Of a stretch of DNA of 61,231 nucleotides, positions 26,104-34,316 are shown piece by piece. The stretch's first letter is position 1. Each line of letters opens with the position of its first letter. The position numbers and the translations under genes were made by a program. The stretch comes from Pseudomonadales bacterium (GTDB lineage Bacteria > Pseudomonadota > Gammaproteobacteria > Pseudomonadales > Azotimanducaceae): positions 1-61,231 of the forward strand of contig JAQXDL010000012.1 of assembly GCA_029251375.1 (NCBI GenBank). The letters are read 5' to 3'. The notes beneath the pieces were generated by a model. That model was not told the origin of the DNA and did not search any database. It worked only from the letters and a program-made list of their open reading frames with translations.

Positions 26104-27044
26104 CCTAATGCCTCAGCAGGACTGCAATCGTATTCTATCTGCGTGCCGAGTGATTTGGCAGTAAATGCCATGACGGGATCAAACAGGGCGAGAATTCGAA
26201 TCACAAAGTCCGGAAGTTCTCGGGTCGCCAACTTGTCTTTGTAAGCAGGAAATTCCTCAATCAGACAGGCTGAGACCGCTTTAAACCAACGGAAACCGTT
26301 ACTACACAGCAACCGCTGCCCAGCGGCGTCAGCTTCCTCAAAACCAATTCGGTGCAAATGAGCGACGTCTCTGACATCGACAATACTAAAACCCATATGA
26401 GGCAACATGGGGTACTTGCCCTGCATCAATACATAGACAGTTTCTAGGGAACTGCCATAATCCGCTTCCAGGGCTGGTCCTAAAACCACAGCTGGCTGAA
26501 TAGTGACAAGTTCCATTTCTTCATGTGCGTTGACGAAGTCCCACGCAGCCTGCTCTGCCAAAGTCTTGCTCTGCCCATAAGGATCCGCGGCGGGATGATT
26601 AACGTCTGTCCAATCCTCGGCGGTTTGCGGTGCAGAATCGCGCTTCTGATTACTACTCACAGCAGCCACGGAAGAGGTCAGTACAATTCGTCTTATGCCG
26701 GCTGCTTGTGCGGCTTTCAAAACATTCAGCGCCCCTTCTCTGGCGGGCTTGATCACTTCATCGGGATTTTTTGGCTGTTGGATTGGCACAGGTGAGGCCA
26801 CGTGAATAACACCGTCACACCCTGCCACTGCTGCCGGCCAGGTGTCAGGATCCGTTAACGATGCTGCGACAAACTCAAGCTTGTCGATATGCTCAGTATG
26901 TTTCGCTAGCATCGTTTTAATAGCGTCAGCACGGCCCAGATCGCGGATACTGCCACGAACTTCATAACCATTGTTCAAAAACTCCAGAACAGTATGGCTA
27001 CCGATAAAACCAGATGCGCCTGTCACTAAGACTTTAGACATCAT
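26031..27044 (-). CDS. NAD(P)-dependent epimerase/reductase, extended SDR (cinnamoyl-CoA/dihydroflavonol reductase-like)
   Basis: A 337-aa cytoplasmic Rossmann enzyme. 'VTGASGFIGSH' near the N-terminus is the TGxxGxxG dinucleotide loop; 'GSIRDL' suggests NADPH preference; catalytic Ser in 'LTSSVAAV' and the YxxxK of 'YGQSKTLAEQ' are present. Length and the 'QPAVVLGPAL' segment fit the dihydroflavonol-4-reductase-like aldehyde/ketone reductases, so reduction of an aldehyde or ketone is more likely than sugar epimerisation; the substrate is unknown. AAGGAAT precedes the start ATG. Its 3' end overlaps the duplicated copy B by a few bases. Confidence 0.88.
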   Translation of the reverse strand: MMSKVLVTGASGFIGSHTVLEFLNNGYEVRGSIRDLGRADAIKTMLAKHTEHIDKLEFVAASLTDPDTWPAAVAGCDGVIHVASPVPIQQPKNPDEVIKPAREGALNVLKAAQAAGIRRIVLTSSVAAVSSNQKRDSAPQTAEDWTDVNHPAADPYGQSKTLAEQAAWDFVNAHEEMELVTIQPAVVLGPALEADYGSSLETVYVLMQGKYPMLPHMGFSIVDVRDVAHLHRIGFEEADAAGQRLLCSNGFRWFKAVSACLIEEFPAYKDKLATRELPDFVIRILALFDPVMAFTAKSLGTQIEYDCSPAEALGWNPRSPEDAIKAGAKSLVDLGVI

Positions 27045-27568
27045 GAGGATTCCTTTTGATTTGGCGTTGTTGGCGCAAATGTATGCCCCTTTTGTGAGCG
27101 AGTATAAGGTGAAATCTCACTAATCACCAAAACCCTACGACACGTTCTGGATCTCACCACACCAAGACGGACTTTGCCGAGCACGACATGGACGATGAGC
27201 ACAGTTTTAAGTCTTCGAAACCTATTTAACGCCTCCACAGTCCAGTGGTACATTTTACTCAAGCTAGTCACGCCATCTTTGTCAGAACAATCGCCAGCAC
27301 TGAGACATGTCAGAGTTTCGGCCAGTCACCCAAAGGCCAATGTTGATGTTCTACCAACACGTTAGGTTTTTTACAGATGATGATCGCGTATCGAATCGAG
27401 GTGAATTCATATCTTCAAGGGAGATGTCAGTCCGAAGAGTTACCGATTGAATCGACTCAGGATGAAAAACGATCGTTTGCTAATCAATCTCACAACAAAT
27501 TTTTCAGTCTGACAAATTTCGCACAACGCCCATTTGAGCCATTCCAAATCCCGCGAATTTACTCTAAT
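27045..27568. other. Long regulatory/intergenic region upstream of the exosortase locus
   Basis: About 520 bases without a recognised gene before the sigma-54 promoter. It includes a near-palindrome TTTTCAG-T-CTGACAAA (27501-27516) 53 bases upstream of the -24 box and a related ATGTCAGTCCGA (27424-27435) about 77 bases further up. These are plausible enhancer sites for a sigma-54 activator, by position and partial similarity only. Confidence 0.4.
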
Positions 27569-27584
27569 TGGCACGCTGATTGCT
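27569..27584 (+). promoter_or_regulatory. Sigma-54 (RpoN) promoter of the exosortase/PEP-CTERM locus
   Basis: TGGCACGCTGATTGCT fits the sigma-54 consensus TGGCACG-N4-TTGCW at every defined position, with GG and GC separated by exactly 10 bases. Transcription would begin near 27595, giving a leader of about 165 bases before the PEP-CTERM-like gene. In other proteobacteria PEP-CTERM/exosortase genes are linked with the sigma-54-dependent PrsK/PrsR two-component system, which makes this placement meaningful. No prsK/prsR is in the window. Confidence 0.8.
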
Positions 27585-27690
27585 TTGTTAACGTTTGAAA
27601 ATCAGATGCACACCTTTGATTCAGAAACGTTTTATAAATACCCCTCTGTTATAGGAGAAAACGACGCATGTGCATTTTGCAGAATCAAAA

Positions 27691-27709
27691 CATTCGCGAT
27701 TTGCGAATG
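27691..27709 (+). promoter_or_regulatory. Hairpin in the leader of the PEP-CTERM-like gene
   Basis: CATTCGC-GATTT-GCGAATG is a perfect 7-bp stem in the predicted leader, 51 bases upstream of the start codon. No T-run follows. It might stabilise the transcript or control translation of the substrate gene. Confidence 0.45.
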
Positions 27710-27759
27710 CAAATTGCAAAGACTAGAGACCTTTGTTACAACAAAAATGAGAGATACCA

Positions 27760-28533
27760 ATGATTAAATCACCGTTGAAATTAGCCACGCTTTTTACGCT
27801 AGTAACGATAATTGGCCACGCCAATGCTGCACAAGACGACCTAATCACCTTTGAGCCAGTTGATGGCTACCTACCCGACGGCTCATTGGCTGTCGACAAT
27901 GCCGCTATCACGACCCAATATCGCGCCCAATACGGCGTATCTTTTGGCTTAGACACTGACAATAATTTAGAAATCGATCGCGGCTCAACATTACGACTCG
28001 AGGATACGTCTAATACCAACGGCAATTGGGGATACGTTTCGACGTTAGCAGAGGAAGAATATAACAATGCGGAAAGTGGCTACGAGTCTCAGCTAGGAGA
28101 CTGGTTTTTAACAAACGATATAGATGGCGAAGTATCGGACACAATTTTAATCCAGTATGACAACCCTGTGACGCAGGCTTCGGGAGAAATTTGGGATATC
28201 GATGGCCGAACAAACGGCAACTCGGAACAATGGCAAGTATCTGCCTACGATCAGTCCGGTACCCTCCTCGAAAACATCGAAAGTCCGATAGGTGTGCACA
28301 ACAGCGTCGAAGGGTCACTCGATTCGAAGCCTTGGTTGTGGTCCTTTGATGTAGGCAGTGGACAACAAATCACGAAAATTACTATGCAAGCCATTGGTAA
28401 CGTAAGCAATTCGCCCGTTGCGTTCAACAATTTTGCAACAGCTTCGGTCGGTGCACCGGAACCGCAATTCTGGGCAATGTTGACCTGCTTTGGATTGATC
28501 AGCTTGTTTGTCCATCGCAGACGAACAGCGTAA
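27760..28533 (+). CDS. Exported protein with PEP-CTERM-like sorting tail, predicted exosortase substrate
   Basis: 257 aa. A Sec signal peptide (about residues 1-23, ending 'HANA') is followed by a beta-rich, acidic, Asn/Asp/Gly-rich domain without Cys that I do not recognise; it could be a carbohydrate-binding-like sandwich. The C-terminus has the tripartite sorting signal: 'APEP', a hydrophobic helix 'FWAMLTCFGLISLFV' and a basic end 'HRRRTA'. Exosortases are thought to cut or process this signal and release or attach the protein outside the cell. It is the first gene of the locus, directly behind the sigma-54 promoter, and the exosortase is two genes downstream, so it is very likely the dedicated substrate. 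The ATG has GAGAG about eight bases upstream. Confidence 0.85.
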   Translation: MIKSPLKLATLFTLVTIIGHANAAQDDLITFEPVDGYLPDGSLAVDNAAITTQYRAQYGVSFGLDTDNNLEIDRGSTLRLEDTSNTNGNWGYVSTLAEEEYNNAESGYESQLGDWFLTNDIDGEVSDTILIQYDNPVTQASGEIWDIDGRTNGNSEQWQVSAYDQSGTLLENIESPIGVHNSVEGSLDSKPWLWSFDVGSGQQITKITMQAIGNVSNSPVAFNNFATASVGAPEPQFWAMLTCFGLISLFVHRRRTA

Positions 28534-28545
28534 GGGATTACACCA

Positions 28546-30486
28546 ATGGACAAGAGTTCTCGAAACGTCGTTCTTGCTATTGTTGGTGTCATTGCTTTGG
28601 CCTTGTGTCTCGCGGTATTTGCATTGCAGGGAAGGGAGCGCGATCGGCTGGCTGCTGAACATGAGACACTGAAGCATGCTCAAGAAGTTCTCGAACTAGC
28701 GCCTGGCGAGTCGCTCAAAATGTACTACAAAACGAGAGGCAATGGATTCCCCGCCAAAAATCAGGCTGCGTGGGCGCCTCTTCATGCTAGAGCTTTGTTA
28801 AAAAGTAAACGCATTCCTGAACTCGCTGAAGTCTATCGACGCAACCCGGAACTTGTGCAAACGCAAGAAGATCTTAGTATTCAGGTCTACCAATTCCTTA
28901 GCACGACGGGCCGGCTGTCGGCCGCAAGTGCACTGCGTGACCATTGGCGTGATCGGGAGACTGACCAGCTAGGGTGGCTCACCGCCTCTATCACTGCCTA
29001 TGTTTACCTAGATGAAATAGCAAGCGCACGGGGTATCGCAAGTACTGCAGAACTCAATGAAGACGATGAAGTGCACAGACAATTACTACTAGCCCGGCTC
29101 GCGGAACACCCAGCGACACGGGTTGCGCACCTAGACGCCGCTTTAGCATTGCAGCCGTCCGAACCAGATGCTAGAGCAGCACGCGCCCTACAACTGGAAA
29201 CAGAGGATGAAATCCGCTATGCGCTCTACGAGCACAAACAGGCACTTCGAGCAGATCCTGATAACCCAGAACGAGCTCATGCATTGGCTGAATTTCTTGT
29301 AAGGAACAGGCAAAGTCGGGCTGCTCTTAACCTATGGGAGAGTTGGGCGGAAAAAGATCAGCAGGCCTATATCCGTGCTGCACTTTGGAGCCGATTAGTA
29401 CGTCCAATGCAACGTATCCCAAAAACGCCACGGGTCTTTGAACCTGATCTAGAGCAGCTTGTTACGACTCTCGCCAGCAACACAGAGGCATTCTTTAATT
29501 CATCATTTTTAGATAACCAAGTAGACCTGGAAGAAATATTCTGGATTACGCTGCTGAACAAAATTTCTACTGCCCAGTACACTGACGCACTCACTCAAAT
29601 GAATGAAACACCAACCGACAGCCCAACACTCAATCCGGTAATGTTCGCAGGTTTTCATCAGGTGCTGAATTATCGAGTTAACAAAAAATTTGAAAGCCAA
29701 TCGTCACCCATAACATTGGATCTGAGGCCTGAAAATAGCCCTCTTATCACGAGAAAGCTGCAACAACTTGCCAAATACAAAGAGAACCAGGGCACCGACC
29801 TCGTCAATAATGACGAGACTCTAAGAGAAGTCGAAACGCTTTTAGCTTCCGATCAAATTTTTACAGCCATCGCCCTTGCTGGCGGCTGGACAGAAGCCGC
29901 ACTAAATCTTCCAATGCCGACTGCGATTTCACCGCGTTGGCTTCAGTTACAATGGGTCAGTGCACTCATGGCAAACCGTTCATCGAAAATAACTCTTGCC
30001 TACGTCGAGTCGTTAAAACCATGGGACGAACAGATTGAAGTCATCGCTGCCGAGCTCTATCTCAGACTTGACAGCGTGCCGCTAGCAGAGGAAATACTGC
30101 GCCGACATGCTGGCACAGCGACCGTGGCTGGCGCGCGGGCAGCTGACCTGTACGCGAGGTTGCAGTTTGAACGTAAAGCGTATAACGAAGCACTTGAAAC
30201 GATAATTGCAAACCCCGCTTTCAGCATGACGGTGCCTGGCCACGAACTTGTTGCTCGAATTTACATTGATGCAGGTGCTACGGAATCAGCTCTAAAGATT
30301 CTTTCTCGAATAACCAAAAACTCAACGTTTGCGCGAGAGTTTATAGCCGCTGAATCTTATCGAAACGGCGATTACAAAACAGCCAGTGACAACCTCGCTG
30401 CGCTAATCCGTGACCAACCCGAGCGCAGCGATCTACGTGAGAGTTTGCTACAAGTTGCCAACGCAGAGCAGAAGGTGAAACTTTAA
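28546..30486 (+). CDS. TPR-repeat membrane-anchored protein of the exosortase locus
   Basis: 646 aa. One N-terminal membrane helix (about residues 8-27, 'VVLAIVGVIALALCLAVFAL') followed by a long all-helical region with degenerate tetratricopeptide-like repeats from about residue 70 to the C-terminus ('AARALQLETEDEIRYALYEHKQAL' region split over 200-240, and 'AALIRDQPERSDLRESLLQV' at the end). It should face the periplasm as a scaffold. Large TPR proteins accompany many exosortase/exopolysaccharide loci (for example PrsT). It lies 12 bases after the PEP-CTERM gene and overlaps the exosortase start (TAATG), so the three are co-translated. Its exact partner is unknown. Confidence 0.78.
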   Translation: MDKSSRNVVLAIVGVIALALCLAVFALQGRERDRLAAEHETLKHAQEVLELAPGESLKMYYKTRGNGFPAKNQAAWAPLHARALLKSKRIPELAEVYRRNPELVQTQEDLSIQVYQFLSTTGRLSAASALRDHWRDRETDQLGWLTASITAYVYLDEIASARGIASTAELNEDDEVHRQLLLARLAEHPATRVAHLDAALALQPSEPDARAARALQLETEDEIRYALYEHKQALRADPDNPERAHALAEFLVRNRQSRAALNLWESWAEKDQQAYIRAALWSRLVRPMQRIPKTPRVFEPDLEQLVTTLASNTEAFFNSSFLDNQVDLEEIFWITLLNKISTAQYTDALTQMNETPTDSPTLNPVMFAGFHQVLNYRVNKKFESQSSPITLDLRPENSPLITRKLQQLAKYKENQGTDLVNNDETLREVETLLASDQIFTAIALAGGWTEAALNLPMPTAISPRWLQLQWVSALMANRSSKITLAYVESLKPWDEQIEVIAAELYLRLDSVPLAEEILRRHAGTATVAGARAADLYARLQFERKAYNEALETIIANPAFSMTVPGHELVARIYIDAGATESALKILSRITKNSTFAREFIAAESYRNGDYKTASDNLAALIRDQPERSDLRESLLQVANAEQKVKL

Positions 30487-31313
30487 TGCAAGTCAGCGTC
30501 TTGACTGGGCTGCTTGTGCTTATCACTGGCGCTGTCTATATATGGCTGCATGATTTAGCTTGGTGGCACAGCCAGCCCTTCGCTCTGCTATTGATTTTGG
30601 TACCACTAATTCCAGCCTATCTGTGTCGCCCATGGAAATTGCGAGCATCGCCTTTACCCATGTCAATGCGCCACCAACTCTTACTAGGCTGTGCTGCGCT
30701 TGCATGGCTGGTAGGTCTTAGTACTGGTTATGTTTTCCCATTTGCACTGAGCTGGGCCGCCCTTTTCTGTATCTTCATGCACCAGAATTTCGAATCTGAG
30801 CGAGCAAACGACATACTAAAACTACTACCTTTTGCGCTATTGGCCTTTCCTTGGATAGTGCTGGATGGGGACACCATCGGATGGTACTTCCGACTCAGCG
30901 GCGCGATAGTCAACGAACACGTTCTTGCCGCTATTGGACTTGATGTTGAACGACAAGGCGTTAGTCTTCTTGTCAGTGGGCTGACAATCAATGTACTCGC
31001 AGATTGCGATGGCATCGATACCCTTCAAACGATGCTGATGGCAGGTGGCGTGCTTGGCTTTCTCGTCTCGGGTAAAAAGGACACACAATATTGGTACATC
31101 TGGCCGATGATCATTATTTTTGCCTGGCTTGCTAACACTTTACGTATTCTACTGATCTCCGTAGTCGGTCTACTTTACGGCGTAGACTTCGCGATGGGTA
31201 CATTTCATGACTGGGGTGGCACGGTATCGGTTGCTCTGATGTTTTTGCTATTTGCCTTTCTGACACTAGGTTTCTCCGCAGGCAATAGTAATGAAAACCA
31301 ACATGCTCACTGA
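30486..31313 (+). CDS. Exosortase/archaeosortase family transpeptidase-like protein
   Basis: A 275-aa inner-membrane protein with about eight helices. The three invariant exosortase residues are present in order: Cys174 in 'ADCDGIDTLQTML', Arg220 in 'LANTLRILLISVVG' and His241 in 'FHDWGG'. These form the predicted catalytic site that processes PEP-CTERM-like tails. It lacks the fused C-terminal EpsI-like domain of some exosortases; a separate EpsI-like gene follows two genes later. I cannot assign a subtype (XrtA and so on). The start overlaps the TPR gene stop (TAATG) with AAGGTG upstream, and its end overlaps the next gene by 23 bases, so the locus is tightly coupled. Confidence 0.93.
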   Translation: MQVSVLTGLLVLITGAVYIWLHDLAWWHSQPFALLLILVPLIPAYLCRPWKLRASPLPMSMRHQLLLGCAALAWLVGLSTGYVFPFALSWAALFCIFMHQNFESERANDILKLLPFALLAFPWIVLDGDTIGWYFRLSGAIVNEHVLAAIGLDVERQGVSLLVSGLTINVLADCDGIDTLQTMLMAGGVLGFLVSGKKDTQYWYIWPMIIIFAWLANTLRILLISVVGLLYGVDFAMGTFHDWGGTVSVALMFLLFAFLTLGFSAGNSNENQHAH

Positions 31314-31776
31314 GAAGCTACCGAGCATCATCATACTCACGTATGCGGCATTCCTATCATCGGATGTTATGACAGACTGGCGATACAGCCCTTTTGATTC
31401 TGGCGGGCATACTGCTTTCGCTATTTGGTTCTCGCTTTGGCTTGTGCTTGCAAAGACTGATGTAAAGCCCTCAAATTTTTTATCATTTGCAGCCGGACTC
31501 TGCTTGATTCTCGGTTTGATGATGGACTTAAACGTCGTATTTCATCTGGCCATATTAATTGCGGCGTTACAATTTTTGCCCCGCGAAGCCTGTTCCTACG
31601 CCCATCTTATCAGCGGGTTTTTATGGCTACCCGCCTTTGGCTATGCAATGGCCATGGTCGGCATTGAGGAGTCGAGCGCGGCAACCGTTCGCATATCACT
31701 CGCACTACTTATGACTATAGTGGTTGTGATCATTGCGACTACCCGAAAGTTGGAGCTTCGTTATGAGCCGCACTAA
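31291..31776 (+). CDS. Small multi-pass membrane protein of the exosortase locus
   Basis: 161 aa with four to five hydrophobic helices ('IIILTYAAFLSSDVM', 'AFAIWFSLWLVLA', 'FLSFAAGLCLILGLMM', 'FLWLPAFGYAMAMVG', 'LALLMTIVVVIIATT'). I recognise no named family. It overlaps both neighbours (23 bases with the exosortase and 14 with the EpsI-like gene), so it is almost certainly made together with them. A role as an accessory subunit of the sorting complex is inferred from position only. Confidence 0.7.
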   Translation: MKTNMLTEKLPSIIILTYAAFLSSDVMTDWRYSPFDSGGHTAFAIWFSLWLVLAKTDVKPSNFLSFAAGLCLILGLMMDLNVVFHLAILIAALQFLPREACSYAHLISGFLWLPAFGYAMAMVGIEESSAATVRISLALLMTIVVVIIATTRKLELRYEPH

Positions 31777-32353
31777 TGGGCAATTTTTACAGTGGCTGAT
31801 TATACTATTCGTTGTACTCGCAACATTTGCATTTAAGATCCATGCAACCCAGCAGCAACACAGCAGCCTGCATGATGTTCCTGTCAGCGGCTACGGTTTT
31901 GACGGCCGCGCGCTTGAATTTAGTGATGCCGAATTAGCATTTCTTGGCAAAGCTGAAGCAATCAAACATGAATACAGCCAAGCGGATTATCGATTGGTTG
32001 TCGTCGTTGTAGACGGCAGCAATAATCGACATGCTGTTCACGATCCGATCTTTTGTTTAAGGGGCGCTGGGTACGAAACAACCAGTAATACCGAATTTCC
32101 TATCATAAATGGTCACGGTCAATTGATCTCGCTTGCTAACGGATCAGCCAAACAAAAAGTTGCTTTCTGGTTTTCCAACGGCGAACAACGTTACACGGCC
32201 TTCAGCCGTTACCTTGCAGAATCGGCAATTAACCGCCTTACTTTCGGTGCGATCGGCTCGCAGCCAAAAATGATAACGGTCTATTCGACCGGCGGACGCA
32301 TTCCAAATTGGTCGAGCATCCTAGATCGATTCCCGGTACTAATGGACATATAG
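31763..32353 (+). CDS. EpsI-like exosortase-associated protein
   Basis: 196 aa. One N-terminal membrane helix ('WLIILFVVLATFAFKI') and a periplasmic domain. 'HAVHDPIFCLRGAGYE' resembles the HxPxxCLxGxGW signature of the EpsI/DUF3485 family, which occurs fused to or next to exosortases; 'VAFWFSNGEQRY' further supports it. The start at ATG 31763 is preferred over an upstream frame opening at 31733 because GGAG lies nine bases before it. It is the last gene of the locus and overlaps the preceding gene by 14 bases. The function of EpsI is not settled; it may assist substrate processing or polysaccharide coupling. Confidence 0.75.
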   Translation: MSRTNGQFLQWLIILFVVLATFAFKIHATQQQHSSLHDVPVSGYGFDGRALEFSDAELAFLGKAEAIKHEYSQADYRLVVVVVDGSNNRHAVHDPIFCLRGAGYETTSNTEFPIINGHGQLISLANGSAKQKVAFWFSNGEQRYTAFSRYLAESAINRLTFGAIGSQPKMITVYSTGGRIPNWSSILDRFPVLMDI

Positions 32354-32570
32354 TAAGCAGAGGCGAAAAAAAATCATGAACAGGTTAAAATATTAAATAT
32401 GCGCTAATCATCAACCGTCATACCCCCTTACAGATAAGTGGTCGCATGACGCGTCAATCGCTGTTTACCAACGCGATGGCAAAAAGATACATTTTACTCC
32501 GTCACGGCACTCTGCTTTACTCAACCTCATAAACTTCGATTCTTTTCATAGAGACAATTTTTCTCTCACA

Positions 32571-33113
32571 ATGACTTTTTTACAAAAAATTGTAGTAGCC
32601 ATGACGATATTCAGCTCATCAGCATTCGCCGAACCCATGCGAGTAATGGGTATAGATTCTGCTCATACCAACTTGGGCTGGCAGATTGTCAACGATACGG
32701 TGATGGGTGGCCGCTCAAAAAGTCGTTTCGATACCGAAAATGGCCAGCTGTTTTTTAGCGGCGTAATCAGCACCAACGGTGGTGGCTTTGCATCCTTACG
32801 CAGCGATCGACAAGACTGGGACTTATCTATGTTTTCGGTCATCCGCCTAAAGGTGCTCGGTGATGGCCGTACTTACAAGTTCAGATTGTTTGCAGATAAT
32901 GATCGGGCGTCATATCAAAGTGAATTTGTCACGACGGCCGACAAATGGCAGGTCGTAGAGTTACCGATCGATAAATTTTACGCTTCATGGCGTGGCCGCC
33001 CTTTAGACCGCCCTCCCTTGGCGGCTTCTGAGATAGCCGGCATGGGCCTAATTTTGGCAGATGGCAAAGACGGAAGTTTCAATCTAACCGTAGATTGGAT
33101 AGAGCTACACTAG
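32571..33113 (+). CDS. Exported CIA30-family protein
   Basis: 180 aa with a Sec signal peptide (residues 1-20, cut after 'SSAFA') and a single CIA30/NDUFAF1-like galactose-binding-fold domain: 'WQIVNDTVMGGRSKS', 'FFSGVISTNGGGFASLR', 'VIRLKVLGDGRTYKFRL' and the C-terminal 'GMGLILADGKDG'. The mitochondrial relative assists complex I assembly, but bacterial exported members are of unknown role and may bind carbohydrate or protein. No Shine-Dalgarno is seen before the ATG. It follows the exosortase locus by 217 bases and may or may not belong to it. Confidence 0.83.
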   Translation: MTFLQKIVVAMTIFSSSAFAEPMRVMGIDSAHTNLGWQIVNDTVMGGRSKSRFDTENGQLFFSGVISTNGGGFASLRSDRQDWDLSMFSVIRLKVLGDGRTYKFRLFADNDRASYQSEFVTTADKWQVVELPIDKFYASWRGRPLDRPPLAASEIAGMGLILADGKDGSFNLTVDWIELH

Positions 33114-33187
33114 ACGCATACGGCGCGCTTAATAAATGTTTCTGATACAAGCCAATACAGCTGCATACCAATCAAGCGGAGACAACG

Positions 33188-33781
33188 ATGCAGACAGTTA
33201 ACTTTACCCGCCTGGAAAATGGTACACGCGAGGAATACGCATTACTCGATCGCATGGAAGACGAATACAAGGCTGGTCTGCCAGATCGTATTTTGCAAAG
33301 CCTACGTAAACTCGAACACAGCATCTCGGGTTATCGCATCAGCCGGCTCGAGCACAGCCTACAGGGTGCAACACGAGCTACTCGCGCCGGTGAATCAGAA
33401 GAAATGATTATCGCCATCCTGTTGCATGACAACGGTGATGAACTGGCCACCTACTCACACAGCGAAATGGCCGCCGCGATTCTGCGCCCTTTCGTCTCCG
33501 AGAAACTCTACTGAATTGTAAAGCATCACGGCGTGTTCCAGATGCACTACTATGCGCATCACAGCGGCGGTGATCGCAATTGCCGCGATATGTATCGCGA
33601 GCATGCCTGGTACCAAGCAGCTGTCGACTTCTGTCACAACTATGATCAAAACTGTTTTGACCCCGAGTACAACTCAGAACCGCTGGCGTTTTTCGAACCC
33701 ATTCTGCGCCGCGTAATGAGTAAGCCCCGTTTCAACGACGCCGAACAGATCGCTCGTTACGGTGACGAAACGAATCGCTAG
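33188..33781 (+). pseudogene. HD-domain mixed-valence di-iron oxygenase-like protein (PhnZ/TmpB-like) with in-frame TGA
   Basis: One frame of 197 amino-acid codons is broken by TGA at codon 109 (33512-33514). Before it: 'YALLDRMEDEYKAGLPDRI', 'SRLEHSLQGATRA' (His56) and 'ILLHDNGDEL' (His80-Asp81). After it, still in frame: 'IVKHHGVFQMHYYAHH' and 'NYDQNCFDPEYNSEPLAFF'. From memory the family has Trp at the break ('LYW-x-V-x-KHG'), so TGG-to-TGA fits. PhnZ-type enzymes cleave hydroxy-alkylphosphonates; some metal ligands lie after the stop, so the short product should be inactive. Length equals the family norm (about 190). The ATG has a good GGAG. No phnY-like dioxygenase is adjacent, so the substrate is uncertain. 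Confidence 0.8.
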
Positions 33782-34316
33782 CCCCCTTACTTGCTGCTCT
33801 ATGCGGACCTACCTAAACCTTTAGCTAAGCTCTGATAAATAGAGCGAGTTCCTGAATTTGATTGGTCTGGCGTCTCTAAATTTTTTCCGCTGGTTAGCGA
33901 AGCAATCGTCTCAGCACCCAAGCCGCCTGTGAGGGTATGATCCGCCGTCACCATAATGATTCAACATTTATAATTCTTCGGGCCTACGACTTTGTTTTGA
34001 ACATTTTCTAAACGCGACTCGTAAAAAAATGTGCTGCGGCTCTTTAGAATGTCCTAATATCGAATCGTTTCATCAGCGGATGCTTTGCTTCCCGTTCCAC
34101 AGGCAAGTGTCTGCCCTGATTTTGACAATAATCGTTTTTCTTTTGTGAACGCCTAGACTGCACGCTTACAGAGCCTAATTAAAAATTCATTTTGACCCTT
34201 GTCATCTTCACACTTGTATAGCTCTGTGCAGGCAAAAGGCGTCTTGGCACTCAACGCGTTACGAAGTCAGCAACAAAGGTGATAACATCAGCGCACTAAC
34301 CGACTGAGACTATGCT
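33782..34316. other. Intergenic region without recognised gene
   Basis: 535 bases. No coding frame with a ribosome binding site, no strong terminator and no repeat were seen. The promoter of the flippase-like gene is presumably at the right end. Confidence 0.4.
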
